Source of the DNA: Chrysomallon squamiferum
Lineage: Eukaryota; Mollusca; Gastropoda; Neomphalida; Peltospiridae
DNA length: 64,000 nucleotides
NCBI GenBank assembly: GCA_012295275.1
Contig: CM022665.1
Location: forward strand, 21,215,650-21,279,649
Reading direction: 5' to 3'
This document shows, one piece after another, positions 44,301 through 56,966 of this stretch. The notes beneath the pieces are model-generated. The model saw only the letters and a list, made by a program, of their open reading frames with translations. It made no database searches and was not told the origin of the DNA. How positions within the stretch are numbered: position 1 is the stretch's first letter; each line of letters opens with the position of its first letter. Made by a program: the position numbers and the translations under genes.

Positions 44301-47300
44301 GTCATCGTCCAGTCGTGACTGACGATGTAATCCTGAAACAAACAAGTGTTTTTAATATTAATATCATACACTGAATAATTTTTACACTTACAACTAATAA
44401 TTATTATTAAGCCAAGTCATAAATAATGATGTAATACAGAAATAAACAGTTTTCAACTGAATAATGTTTACATTTACAACTAATAATTTTAATTAAGCTA
44501 AGTCAAAATAATCCTGAAATAAACAACCAACATGATTAAAAACCAAGAATCCATATCTCAGCCAAAAACATTTATTTATTTTCATCTTTCTCTAAAATCA
44601 GGATTTGTTAGGTAAACATTTTTAAAAACAAAATAATTCATGATAAAATTTTATGTTTTAAAAGTAATGCCTGTTAGAATCCAACTGTTTTTAATATTAA
44701 CATCATATATAACTGCTGTTTATAAAGAGTCATAAAAAAAACCCCATCAACTTTAAAACAATGTGCTTCAGTGAATGAAACAGGCTGCAAATAATCATAA
44801 ACAAACATAAGAATAAAACTTTTGTTAAATCTCTTACTGCATGAGTCTGTATAAACTATTTTGTTGAAGGCCTTGTTTTATTAGAAACAGAATATCAATG
44901 TATACATGTAGACGTTTAATTTTATGTTTGTGACAATGGCTTGCTTATTCCGTATTGATTCATTTCACCGTTTCAAAACATCACATCGCAAAAATCACAT
45001 CTTACTTCTACTACCACTGCTAGGACTGCCTGGACTTGGTGGATCTTTATAATCACTTGCACTGACTTCAATCAGTTGCTTTTTTGCTTTCATTTCCCTG
45101 ACAATGTCATCAACTCCTCTCTCTTCACCTGTAAAATTAATTAACATGGAACGTGAATTTAAAACCAGAAATTCAGAATCGACTGGATTAAAAGGAATAT
45201 GTAAAATTCAGAATAATTGCATTAAAAGTTAGCTACATGAAATTCACAACAAAAACTGCATTAAAAAATAGCTATCTGAATTCAGAATCAGCTGCATTTA
45301 AAGTTAGCTATATGAAATTTAGAATCAATTGCATTAAAAGGTAGATATATGAAATTTAGAATCAATAATTAAAAGATAGCTAAAGAATATTCTGAATCAA
45401 CTGCATTAATAGCTATATAAAATTTAGAATCAATGGAATTAAAAGTGTATGAAATTCAGAATCAATCGACTTAAAAGGTATACGCAACAACATTATGTTA
45501 GAAAAAATATCTTTTAAATCTCAAACCTAAGAATCAGTTGTGTACATAAAAAAAAAGTCTCTTAAATTTGATCTGAAAAAAATCATCATATATATATATA
45601 AATATATATAAAAAAAAAAATAAAAAAAAAGAAATACAAAATTCCTGAAGAGAACTAGAAATAAGATATAAGATGTTATTCACCTTGATTAATTCTGCTC
45701 TTGTTGTATCCAGAGTCTCCCATAACACGATCAGCTGTGTCATCTCTACCTGAGACACCTGTATGTTGATTACCTGTGTCTCTTACACCTGTGTTAGTCA
45801 ACAGTGACATCATCTCACTGTCAGGTTTGTAATCTGTTGACATTCCAACTTCTTTTAATGCTTCATGCAGAGCTTCAATCTCTCGACTTGTGTTTGTCCC
45901 CACACCTCAATAAAATTAAAAATTATTAAAAATATAATTTAAAAATAAAATAATGATATTAATAGTAAATAAATGAAGTTAAATGTGTGTCTATCATTAT
46001 CTACCTGTGCCTGTTCGTGTTTTCATCATGTCCCCCTCATTATGATGCTCCTCCTGTATGCTGTCCTTAGTTTTTTCACCTGGAATGCTGGCCTTGGGGG
46101 AGGTGGTTGTGTTTAGGGTGGAATCCAAAGAGTCAAGAAGAGAAACTGGAATTTAGAAATATTGATAAAATAAAACCACTGTTTATACAGTTCCATCTAA
46201 AAACAAACATAAATCATCTTCTGTTCTTCCTTAATATTACTGCATATTGTGAAGATTTGTATTCTGACCATTACTGTCAACTTATACTTACTGCTTAATA
46301 ATGTAACTTGTTTTATTATAATACCAAATATGTTGGCTAAGAAGGAAATCAGTTCCACTAAATGATAAATATAAAAACTATTCACTGTGGATAGAAGTGG
46401 GGAAATGTCTTTTTAAATTACTAAAAATAAAGGCAAATATGTATTTATGGTAATGTCACCTATAATTCTGATTTCTCTACTGTATTTGTATCCACACATG
46501 AAAAAAATATATATAATTATTAAAAATTTACTTTATAAGAAAATAATGAAATAAATTCTAAAAAGAAATGTTAGATGTGTAGTTATAATAATATCATGTT
46601 TCATTTCAATTTCTCTATTTGTATTAGTAACCACACCTCAAAAAAAAAAAAAAAAAAAAAAAAAAAGAAAAAAGTTAATAATAATTATTAAAAATATATA
46701 TTTAAAAAGAAAATAATACATTCCAAAAAATAGAATTAAATGCACAAATTTATAATAAGATTATGTACTGTTTTGATTTCTCTACCTGTATGTGTGGCCA
46801 TACATGAAGAAAATTAAAATTACTGAAAATAAAATTTAAAAAGAGTAAGTGTAAGGTCACCCAACCCCACCCTCCCAGCAATTATGTATATCAATATTAA
46901 TAATCCAAAGCTAATCTACTGATGATAGATTACTGATGAAAGAAACCTACATTTACATATGTATGTAAAATATATTGTAGTTATAAAAGAAAGTTTCAAA
47001 TATTAATCAAATGCTGACCTTTTGAAAGCATGCTCGGTTTTGCTTGAGATGAATCCTGAAATAAAAAATATATTTCACACATCAGTAGTTTTATACATGT
47101 TGTGTATAAATGTCGACTAAAACACTTTCATGGAACTTCACATATTTTTCATTTTATCAGAATAGTCTAAACATTAAGCAGGATTAAAAAGTATTAATGA
47201 AAAATAATTTAAAAAATAAATTCATTCATTAATTAATTAATTACTAATAAATAAATAAGCACATATAATTATAGTAATAATAAAATAATAAATAAAATAA

Positions 47301-47339
47301 AAATAAACATAATAATAAGTATATTAAGTATAAAAATAA

Positions 47340-47374
<35 letters not shown>

Positions 47375-48594
47375 CAAAGAGATGTTATTTGTTAATAATA
47401 AATAGGTTAAATGTTACACACACACACATAATATATATATATATATATAATAACCTTGTCTGCTGATACACAAGAAGGTTTATTGTTAGGCTCATTCTCT
47501 TGTCCTCTCTCCTGTTCCTGAGTCTCAGAATCATTAAGAAGGCCCACAACTCTTGCAGCTCCAGAGGGAGACAACCCTATATCTGTTCTGCTCATTTCCT
47601 GATTCAGTTTGCTATAGTCCACAGTACCTTGTTCTTCCAAATCCTTGACAGTAACATATTTATTTTTATTAAATCAGATTTTATTTAGTTATTATTATTA
47701 TTAGTAGTAGTAGTAGTAGTAGATAGCTGGAAAGGACTTTGAAATAATCCTGGTTTACAGAAATCCGGATTAGTCAAATGCCAGTTTTGACAGAGTCCAT
47801 TGTAATTATTTATTTACTGACTAACTGACTGACTGACTCACTCACTCATTTATTTACTGTTTTGGTGACATTTTTTAAAGTGTTTGTTGATTCTTTAATG
47901 TATTTAAATAGTGCATCCCAAAAGAAGGGTAACAGGTTTAAAACTGCTGTTTACATATTTTGTTACTGATGAATAAAGAAAACAAATTTAATAATTCAAA
48001 AGTTAGTATATCATACACACTACAAAAATTAAAAATATATTAAAAAAGCCTTTCATGAACAATTAATACTCTTATTTTAATAAACTTTTTCCAGCACAGT
48101 TATCAAATTATTCTATAAGAACTGTTTCCATTAAAATCGGTAACTTACTTTTACACTACAACTCAACTATTATCATAAGCACACAAAAATAAAAACCTGT
48201 TTCCAGGAAAATTTGCAGTTTTTCTATAAAACAATCACTGAATTTCTATCATAAATACTGAAAATTGAAAAGAAAATGATTTTAAAAACTTTCTTCCTTT
48301 TTTTACCTGAAAGAATCTTTGTTTGTCAGCATTTTCCTCAAGTGTATCAATACCAGCACGAGCAGCAGCATCGCCCTCTCTGTCTGTGACAACATCTACA
48401 AAGCAACATCATTTTTATTTTAACTTTTTCTTTGTAATACAACATAATAATAGTATCAAACTAAATACAACTGAAAGTGTTTCCACAATGCTATTTCAAT
48501 ATATTTACATACTTTCAAAAAATAACTATGTTTGTATTTATTGACAGATAGATAAACAGACAGAGAGATACATATAGATACAGACACATAGGTA

Positions 48595-48632
<38 letters not shown>

Positions 48633-51600
48633 GGGGTTTTTTTGTTGGTTTTTTTTGGAGGGACAGATAGTTTTTCTATAGTAATTATAAGAATTAGTCT
48701 ACTGTGCAGTCAAGTAATTTCTTTTTGTTTCTTTGTCATAATTTGTCTGTGTTGAATATAACAAAATGCTTAAGTATATTGTGTACACTTTCAAGTACAG
48801 ACTGTTTCTATTTCTTCACTGAAGTATACTTATTGTAATATCCACCTGGTAAACACACCTTTAATACATTTCCCATCTTTCACAAATGACTGATTTATTT
48901 ATGAAAATAATATGTAATTATATCCAGTAAGTTACAAAGGACTGAAATGGCAATTCTGAGTATGGCCAAGTTGAAAACAACATTTTTATGACAAGAGAAT
49001 TTGTTTATTAAATTTCTAATACAAACAATGAGCTTTATTTTATTTACATTAAACATAAAAAAAAGAGCTAAAAAAACTAAAATAAATAAAACAAACCTGT
49101 TGTTTGGCTGTCTTTTGTTGTTTCAAGACTCAAATCTGGAACAGCTGGCCTAAATAAAGTAATTAATATAAATATTTTCAAAATGTGCATGTTTATTTAC
49201 ATATGTGTCTTTGTATGCATGTTCATTTATTAAGTTATGTGTAACTGCATGTCTTTTCATATATATTTTGTGTATATTTTTTTTGTATTATTATTATTAT
49301 TATGCGTTTTTTGTTGTTCTTTTTGTTTCTACATAATATGTAAGCAATTTTATTTTTGTATTATTATCATCATTATTATTATTATTATTATTATTAATAT
49401 GCTTTTCTTGTTGTTTGTACTTGTGATGTAAGTGATTTTATTTATTATTATTATTATATTATTAATATTATTCTTTACTGTTGTTGTTTGTAGATACGAT
49501 ATAAGTGATTTCATTTTTTTTTTTTCTTCTTCTTATTATTATGGTTATTTGTTGTTGTTGTTTTACATATTTTTATGATTAATTTAACACTAAGCTCCTG
49601 ATGATTTCAGAAATCAAACATGTAGGTGATATTACTGAAAATCTCTTTACCTTTTACCTTCAACTTCATGTTCTTCTGATTTTTCAGATACTGTAAAAAT
49701 AAAAAGAATCAAATTAATATGACACCATTTAAAACAAATAATCATTTTATATAGCTCACTTCAAAATGAACCTGGTAATTAATGTTAGACATTATTTTGC
49801 ATTTTATCGTCTAGTGGGTGAATGGATGGATGGATGGTCACTGAAGTTTAAATTAATAAAACGATGGGCAGGATTTCTTTAAGTAATTAAATTATTTTAC
49901 TTTTTGGTAAACCAGCTTATCAGTGGAAAAAATAATAATAATAATAATTAAATAATATAAATAAATAATAACAATAAAATAATAATAATAATAATAAAAT
50001 AAATAAATAATAATAATAATAATAATAACCCCAAAAAACAAATATTCCAGCAAAATTCTTGGTGCCTAAAGGTACCTAGGACAACACAATGAAAAAAAAA
50101 AAAAAGTTTTACTTTAAAAACATATATAGAATATTTTTTAAAACTTTCTTACTATCTTCCAAGCTGTCTTTACTCATTGAAATGTCCGGGCGACTTCTAC
50201 TTCTCTTTGGTGGAACCTGCAGTAAAACAAAAGAATTAAAGATTTATAATTATTTTTTATCATAAGATGTAATAGAAATTTGTGAAAAATACTCAGAATA
50301 AATCAGCATTACTCCATTTCCCTAAGGTGGAATCAGAAGTAGCAAGAAAGAATTAAAAAATAATAATAATCTATGAGAAGAAATGAACTTATTTCAGGGA
50401 AATACAAGAATAAATTATTAATACAAATGCTTTTAGACAAATTAATAAGGTTCTTTTTATATTAGCTTTTTAATTTAATATACATATATATTCTTTTTAA
50501 TATACATAATTACATATATTATTATGAAGGTCTGAATATTTAGCTGGTTTATGGAAAATTAGGTAAGTTTTTTTTATAATTTAAATAATTTTTATATATC
50601 ATACATATTTCAGAATGAAGTCATCACTAATATCAATTTATTATCACTATTATTATTATTATGTAACCTATTTGAAAATTAATATTATTAATTTATTAAG
50701 ATATTTATGTAAGGCTTACAATTCATATGTATTCTTTTTCTGAATTGGATAATAAATTGCTTCAAATATAGAAATGTTTTAAACTTTAAAATTATTTAAC
50801 TTACTTCTAATTTACTCTGGGGTTTAGCCTTTTCTTGGTTTGTTTTCAACTTTGAGGTCGTCTCTACTGGTGATGATTTTTCATTTTTCTCCGTATAGCT
50901 TTTTTTACTTTCTGCTGCTGGTTGTTTGGATTTTAAAAAACTCTTCCCACTTTTTGTTAAACCTATGTAAAAAACATATTTTTTTACATCACTTGTTAAT
51001 GTTCATCTTCTGATAATTCGGTGAAACTTTTTTTTTAGATTCAAATAGTTTGTGAAACAGACGAGAAAATAAGTGAATCTATTTGTGTTTAAAAAAATTA
51101 AATTAAAAAATAAATAATATAAAAATAAAACACTTTTAAATTTAAATTTGATTTTTAAAACTATTTTTATATTTATTTTCTTACCCTTTCCTGCAGTTGA
51201 CCTGTCCTCTTTGTCAGAATCATCATCCCACCAGGCGTCAACCTTAGGTTTCTTCTTTTTCTTTTTATGTTTTGACTGTTCAGACAAATCATCTGATGAA
51301 CCAGACTGTGAAATGAATAAATAAAATCTTCAATGATTTTACTTTTCCTCTTTTGTTACTGTTCTTTTGTTTTGTTTGTTTTTTAAAATTAAATGACTTT
51401 ATTCTAAATGGATAGGAAAAAGACAGTCACGATATATGAAAATGAAGAATTCGATAGGCTGTTGTGTTCTTTTGAGGGTTTTTGTACAATAATTTTTATT
51501 TATTTATTTCTTGTTGATGGGTTTTTTGATTGTTTTGTTTTGTTTGCAGTTTTTTTGTTGTTGTTGTTTTGTTTTGTTTTTAATCTATTTTATATTACTT

Positions 51601-51841
51601 TTTTAAATAACTGAATCGTTTTAATAATTATTATTACTATGATGTTTTTGTAGTAGTTCTTCTTTTTGTGTGGCTCAGATTTTGATAATTATTATTTTTG
51701 TTCTAAAATTTTGAATTAACTGTAATATCTCGTTTATGGAATTAGTCAATGTTGCAATTTAGATCTACACTGTAAAAATACCTGTCTCAGAAAAGCTTGA
51801 AATTCCTTTTCAACTTCTTCGTCTGACAATTTCTTCGACAT
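31131..51841 (-). CDS. CEP162: CEP162, centrosomal/axoneme-recognition coiled-coil protein (31 coding exons, 1414 aa)
   Basis: CEP162 binds microtubules at the distal end of centrioles and promotes transition-zone assembly at the ciliary base. I joined 31 coding exons; all introns are GT-AG and every phase closes, giving 1414 aa against about 1403 in human. Family landmarks appear in order: a short acidic N-terminus (MSKKLSDEEVEKEFQAF) and a DAWWDDD block; IDTLEE and VDYSKLN; a SLLDSLDS motif; EIEALHEAL; HSSGYGRKSPS (near 500), the start of the basic Ser/Pro-rich region; then coiled coil from about 590 to the end, containing LKWYAENQELLDK (877-889), KKRYPNSLPAL (951-961) and the closing FRAELDSILDVLRVL then GVVLPVS. 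The C-terminus is about ten residues shorter than the vertebrate form. It is convergent with CEP126. Open frames on the plus strand opposite its exons are shadows. Confidence 0.96.
33590..33800. repeat. Minisatellite, ~50 bp unit, 4-5 copies
   Basis: Diverged copies around AACACATTAATATTAATCAA then AATATTTTAAC in the CEP162 intron upstream (in gene sense) of exon 28 (33546-33439). Confidence 0.7.
37947..37998. repeat. (CA)n microsatellite
   Basis: About 25 CA units in CEP162 intron 19. Shorter (CA)n or (GT)n tracts in the same gene lie at 34911-34932, 35424-35449 and, joined to (CT)n, at 37606-37645. Confidence 0.9.
38312..38365. repeat. (GATA)n microsatellite
   Basis: About 11 perfect GATA units followed by degenerate GATATA, in CEP162 intron 19. 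Confidence 0.9.
40215..40268. repeat. (AAT)n-(AAC)n compound microsatellite
   Basis: Seven AAT units, a short interruption, then six or seven AAC units, ending only seven bases from the donor of CEP162 exon 16 (40275). Confidence 0.85.
40445..40735. repeat. Minisatellite, ~58 bp unit, ~5 copies
   Basis: Diverged copies around CACTATTTCATTATGAAACA followed by AAGAAAACAATAAAAACAATATT, in the CEP162 intron between exons 15 and 16. Confidence 0.8.
43318..43449. mobile_element. Fold-back (MITE-like) element, 132 bp
   Basis: Nineteen-base ends are inverted with three mismatches (ATAACTGATTACTGTCTTA, and its counterpart ATAACTGGCTGCTGTCTTA on the other strand). Inside is a further short stem (GCTGCTCAGG against CCTGATGCAGC). 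Base composition differs from the A+T-rich surroundings. It lies in the longest CEP162 intron. No target-site duplication could be confirmed, so the class is open. Confidence 0.5.
45155..45485. repeat. Minisatellite, ~38-42 bp unit, ~8 copies
   Basis: Diverged copies around TATATGAAATTTAGAATCAA then TTGCATTAAAAGGTAGC, in the CEP162 intron between exons 11 and 12, starting about 30 bases from exon 12. Confidence 0.85.
46638..46665. repeat. Poly-A tract
   Basis: About 27 A in the CEP162 intron between exons 9 and 10. The surrounding 350 bases repeat a short A-rich motif ending in a TTCATCTCTACCTGT-like string several times (46450-46830). Confidence 0.75.
48598..48629. repeat. (TA)n microsatellite
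   Basis: About 16 TA units in the CEP162 intron between exons 6 and 7, next to a GACA/GATA-rich stretch (48545-48598). Confidence 0.85.
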
Positions 51842-52390
51842 CTCGTGATCAAATGTATCCTAAGTTAATCAAAACTATAAAAAATGTAATCAAAATGTCT
51901 TCAAAAGTTCAATGAACATAATTATAATCTGATTCTAAATATTGTGCAAAAACCTTACGCAGTATTGCACATTGTCTTTTCTTAACCAAAGTAATAAAAA
52001 TAACAGTAAAGTAATTATTTCAATCAGTAAACGAAATTGTAATGATGCAGACTACGAAATTAGGAAACAACGAAATCCGACTGTCATTTAACGGAGTACA
52101 TTTTACATCATTTTTATTTAATAAAAACTGTGTTAATAAAAAGATGGTGTGTTTTGTTATAATAAAAGTATTTTTTACCTAATTCATGGAAATGATTATA
52201 TGCAGATTTAGTCTGACTTCATAACCAGATAAAGTTTGATTTCATAAACAATATTTGTCTCAGCATGTTCGTAAATTTCCGCCATTATGAAAACATTCTT
52301 GATTATCATAGTGAAAGATAGTCTCGGTTCATTTAGATTGTTACCAGAAAAAGCTTCCGTTTGCTGTAACCAAATTGTGAACTAAAGTGG
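51842..52390 (-). promoter_or_regulatory. CEP162 5' region: untranslated exon, intron and uORF
   Basis: An acceptor (TTGATTAACTTAG, AG at 51861-51860) lies 18 bases before the start codon, so coding exon 1 probably begins at 51859. A matching donor (AATTAG followed by GTAAAA) lies at 52179/52178, implying a 5' UTR intron of 319 bases. The inferred upstream exon contains ATGGCGG at 52285, which opens a 25-codon frame (MAEIYEHAETNIVYEIKLYL...) ending at 52208, before the donor. This would be a short uORF, or the motif may mark the transcription start. Confidence 0.45.
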
Positions 52391-52428
52391 AACCAGCGAA
52401 CATTTCAAGCTTTATTTTAAACATAAAT

Positions 52429-52463
<35 letters not shown>

Positions 52464-52570
52464 TTATTATAATAGTTAATTTTCTCATATTAGCATTTGT
52501 ATTAAAAATAATTATTTAACTTAATATACTTTCCAACAGTAGTTGTTTGAAGCTTTAACCGAAACTTCTA

Positions 52571-53350
<780 letters not shown>

Positions 53351-53763
53351 ATATATTTGTTTGTTCACCATTTGTTGTTATTATAATTGTTGTCCTTCTT
53401 TCTCTGAATCATTAATGATTAATATTTTCACGGCCGGGATATTCAGATTCCCATTATCCTCTAATAACCCTAGTGTGATGAAAATAATATACGTTTTTTC
53501 ACTTCACTGCAAGTTCATCATTTATTTACAACCACGTCTGATGTAGTGATTAAAATAATGGCGAATGAAACATGAAACAAGGAAGGAATGAAATAATTAA
53601 AAATAGACCTCCCGTCGCAGCCAAGATTCGCTTTGGTTCTTAGTAACCGATTTACGCTAGCCATAACTCCAGAGTCTAGACTGATAGGAAGTAAAATGAA
53701 TTGTTGGAGTCGTCTTTCTAACGCGGTATAAACAGTGGAACAGACATATAGAAAAACGTGTCT

Positions 53764-53775
53764 ATAATGGCTATG

Positions 53776-53841
<66 letters not shown>

Positions 53842-53858
53842 AATATATATATATATAT

Positions 53859-53892
<34 letters not shown>

Positions 53893-53907
53893 ATTCATAG
53901 CCATTAT
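53764..53907. repeat. Compound microsatellite enclosed by a perfect 15-bp inverted repeat
   Basis: ATAATGGCTATGAAT (53764-53778) and its exact reverse complement (53893-53907) bracket (CT)31, (TA)8 and (GT)14 in order. The whole unit of 144 bases could form a hairpin with the microsatellite as its loop. Confidence 0.85.
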
Positions 53908-54334
53908 TTTAAGTGTTATATTTATAATAACCATATCCACATTATTGTTGCTCTCGCTGGCATCAGCATCGTTTTAGAGAATTAGTATTTGTAATACGAA
54001 AGAAAATGGAAAATGCTGTTTTTAATATTTTAGATTAGCTTTAATGATGATGATGATGATAATAAAGACGAGTGAGATCGATGCTTTAGATTGTTCAACA
54101 TTTATTAGTGTAATGTTTTTATTTTCAGACTCTCAAGTGATTTCGCGGACAATATGATGAGCAGACATAAGGGCAATGTTTGCATAAAGCCGATTAATGT
54201 AGAATGATATTGAAATGTCTACCTCCACGACGTTCCACGCATCTACCGATATATACTGTATTATTAGCAATGAGACATCGTTGAAAATAAACAAAACTGT
54301 GTTAGGAAACCTGTGAAATTTATTTTGGCAATTT

Positions 54335-54362
54335 TATTTTTTTTTTTTTTTTTTTTTTTTTT
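54335..54362. repeat. Poly-T tract
   Basis: About 27 T. No retroposon body could be recognised beside it. Confidence 0.8.
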
Positions 54363-55147
54363 CACATTTCTGCACGTTAAATTTCACGTTTGAAAAAAGA
54401 CAAATCCCCACTGGGCATTTTACTGATGTTTACAGTTATTTGAAATGACATATTTTTAAAATACTTCACGTCGTCAGTGTGTCTAATAACAGAAGACGAA
54501 GTTTTACCTAATAAAATATTAATACTCCTGAATTTGCTGTTTTCTGTACTTTTACATCCTTGAATTTGTTATGTTTTATTTTTCTCGTCTTTTCTAAATT
54601 CGTCTGTTTTAAATGAGAATAAGACTATCCTGAAATAGTTTCCACTATAATTTAATCTCCTTAAATTGGATAAAATGCCTTAATAAGTATTGTCATAGGT
54701 TTATTCTTTCATATTATATTTAAAAACAACTAAAACAACCCCCAAAAACCACCCCAAAACACACCATAAAATTATAAATTGGTTAATAGCAACATAAAAA
54801 TTAATTCATTAATAATAGCACTAAAATTAATTAATCGAATTAATAACAGTTAATATTCAAATGTACTGTAATGTCGTCACTACCTTTTTGAACTCTGGAA
54901 TTGACCCTGCGGCAGAATATTTGACCTCATTTATCATTTAACCAGACGACGTAATTAATGGCTGCCGGCGCATTACGTTAAAACTCGTGAGATGTTTAAC
55001 AATAGGTAGCAATTGTTCTCGTCTGCTGCTTCTGCAATATTCAGTGGTAGTTTATTCCCGTGGCGGGTTTTTAGTTTTATGTTAACCGAATATATTTTTT
55101 TTTACCAAATTAACACTTTATCTTATCTGCTGAATAAAATTCTACTG

Positions 55148-55263
55148 GGTAACCATGACAACGTTGTACGACTTGTTAAATATTAATTAAAACAACAATA
55201 AAATATTAAATATATATATATATATTAATAATTAACTAGTTGTACAATGTTGTCATGGTTACC
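55148..55263. mobile_element. Hairpin element with 40-bp arms (MITE-like)
   Basis: The left arm starts GGTAACCATGACAACGTTGT. The right arm, reverse-complemented, starts GGTAACCATGACAACATTGT. Over 40 bases the arms differ at about five positions. The loop is about 36 bases of A/T including (TA)n. A (CTAT)n run follows immediately at 55264-55282. No clear target-site duplication was found. Confidence 0.6.
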
Positions 55264-55437
55264 TACCTATCTATCTATCTATGAATGGTGTATAAAAAAT
55301 GGATTCAGACATTATTATGTTCAGGCTATTTTATAATAAATACTGGGGCCCTAAAGTTCAAGAATACTTCCACTTAACTTGTAACCAGCAATTTCAACTG
55401 TACTTATATAATTAAAAGCATTACTTGCAGTGGCGTG

Positions 55438-55683
55438 CTCAGGTCTGGTGATGTTGGGGCCAACTCCTTGACTGTATGCCCCAAAGACTCAAGTATAGGA
55501 CGTAGTACTGATGAATGTTATGAGAAAGGAAGATATTTTGAATATGTAAACAGATCAAAACATAAAATAAACATTTATTCGATTTAAATATAAATCAACC
55601 ACATTTATTAAGTTCTTTTCTCTGATTGGAAGCTTCATCCCCATTTAGCCCTTCGACCCTTCCCCACCATCTGCACGCCACTG
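55438..55683. mobile_element. hAT-type MITE, 246 bp, with 8-bp target duplication
   Basis: The ends are CAGTGGCGTGCTCAGGTCTG and, reverse-complemented, CAGTGGCGTGCAGATGGTGG: eleven perfect terminal bases, then partial match. Flanks are ATTACTTG (55430-55437) and ACTACTTG (55684-55691), an 8-base duplication with one mismatch, the size made by hAT transposases. No coding capacity. Confidence 0.75.
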
Positions 55684-56103
55684 ACTACTTGTAATGCTTG
55701 ACATTATTAAAATTTTTATTTGGTTATCATACTGGAAAAGTAGAAGAAGAAGAAAAATCAACGAAAAAAACAACAAATAACAACAAAAAACCAACATCAT
55801 TTGATTTTGCGTTGCTTTTATTGGATTACTTCCTTCTGTAAACTAGTCTCCACCAACTTGATTTTCAAGGTCAGTTGAATGCTTTTCTGTATATTGTATG
55901 ATCGATCTCCTGTAAATAAAATACCTTTTCTTACAAAGCGAAAAACCCCCAGCGTATTGCATTGCAACACCAGCTTTACTTTCCAGTTATATCTACGTAT
56001 TTGAACATGTACACGAAGATATATAACGACATATATTTCTAAGTACGTTTATGCCTGAGTGTATTTATATATAAACATAACCCATGCACAAATAGAAACA
56101 TAT

Positions 56104-56104
<1 letters not shown>

Positions 56105-56156
<52 letters not shown>
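56105..56156. repeat. (CA)n microsatellite
   Basis: About 26 perfect CA units. Less repetitive DNA of higher G+C follows (56157-56740), in which no gene is recognised. Confidence 0.9.
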
Positions 56157-56754
56157 GGTAAAATCGTCAACCTCTGGAGTGAAGGCGAATAGGTGCCATA
56201 CGTTCGAGTTTCGTCAGCGGCATTTGACATGGTTTATGATGTCGTGATTGGAATTTGTCCTGCTGCGTTCCAGAATGCTGTCTATGTGCAAAGTCTAATC
56301 AGACGTATATAAGAGAGAGAATATTCAAATCCAAAAATACATACTTGCCAGTGCCACGTTTCACACAAAAAACAGATGTGCCCAAAAATGATGAAAGATA
56401 AAGAATGGCGTGCTTCGTGGGAAGCAATTATCACCCTCGGTTACTGAGCAACCTTACTTACGATTGTCTTGATGGATGGACGGACATCAGATAATATTCA
56501 AATCTTAAAATGAATACATACATGTACACGTACATACACTCTTCTATATTGTTTTCTGTAATAATATTCTACAAGATGTTTGCTGAAAACAATGTAATGG
56601 ATTTAGAGAACGTAAATCGATGTGATATCAGTTGCCATGCCGAGTGTAACTAAGCCGGAATTAAGTTACCTCAAACTTAGTTAGTGTAGGTGTACCGCTA
56701 ACGAGTTAAATTACTTCCTTTTTCTACGTCACCGGAAATTTAATACACGCTTGT

Positions 56755-56769
56755 TCCTCTCTCTCTGTC

Positions 56770-56825
<56 letters not shown>
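56755..56825. repeat. (CT)n microsatellite
   Basis: About 35 CT units with two GT interruptions near the left end. It is the third long (CT)n tract in the region, all in the same orientation. An (ATT)n run of 13 units follows at 56928-56967. Confidence 0.9.
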
Positions 56826-56828
<3 letters not shown>

Positions 56829-56918
56829 CAGATATTTTCTAACTTTATTATACATACATGTATGTATGTATTATGTGTTCATGTATATATGAATATATAT
56901 ATATGTATATGTAATATT

Positions 56919-56966
<48 letters not shown>

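Larger units (their letters stand above)
41630..51841 (-). other. CEP162: CEP162 exon map, exons 1-14
   Basis: Coding exons in gene order: 51841-51782 (start ATG at 51841), 51305-51185, 50962-50805, 50216-50153, 49690-49651, 49149-49097, 48395-48307, 47643-47455, 47055-47019, 46145-46005, 45905-45684, 45128-45006, 44332-44232 and 41696-41630. Exons 4-7 and 9 are small (37-89 bases). They encode acidic, Ser-rich disordered sequence, apart from the conserved IDTLEE at the end of exon 7. The longest intron is 2535 bases, between exons 13 and 14 (41697-44231). It holds a fold-back element at 43318-43449 and small (CA)n and (GT)n tracts. Confidence 0.88.
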
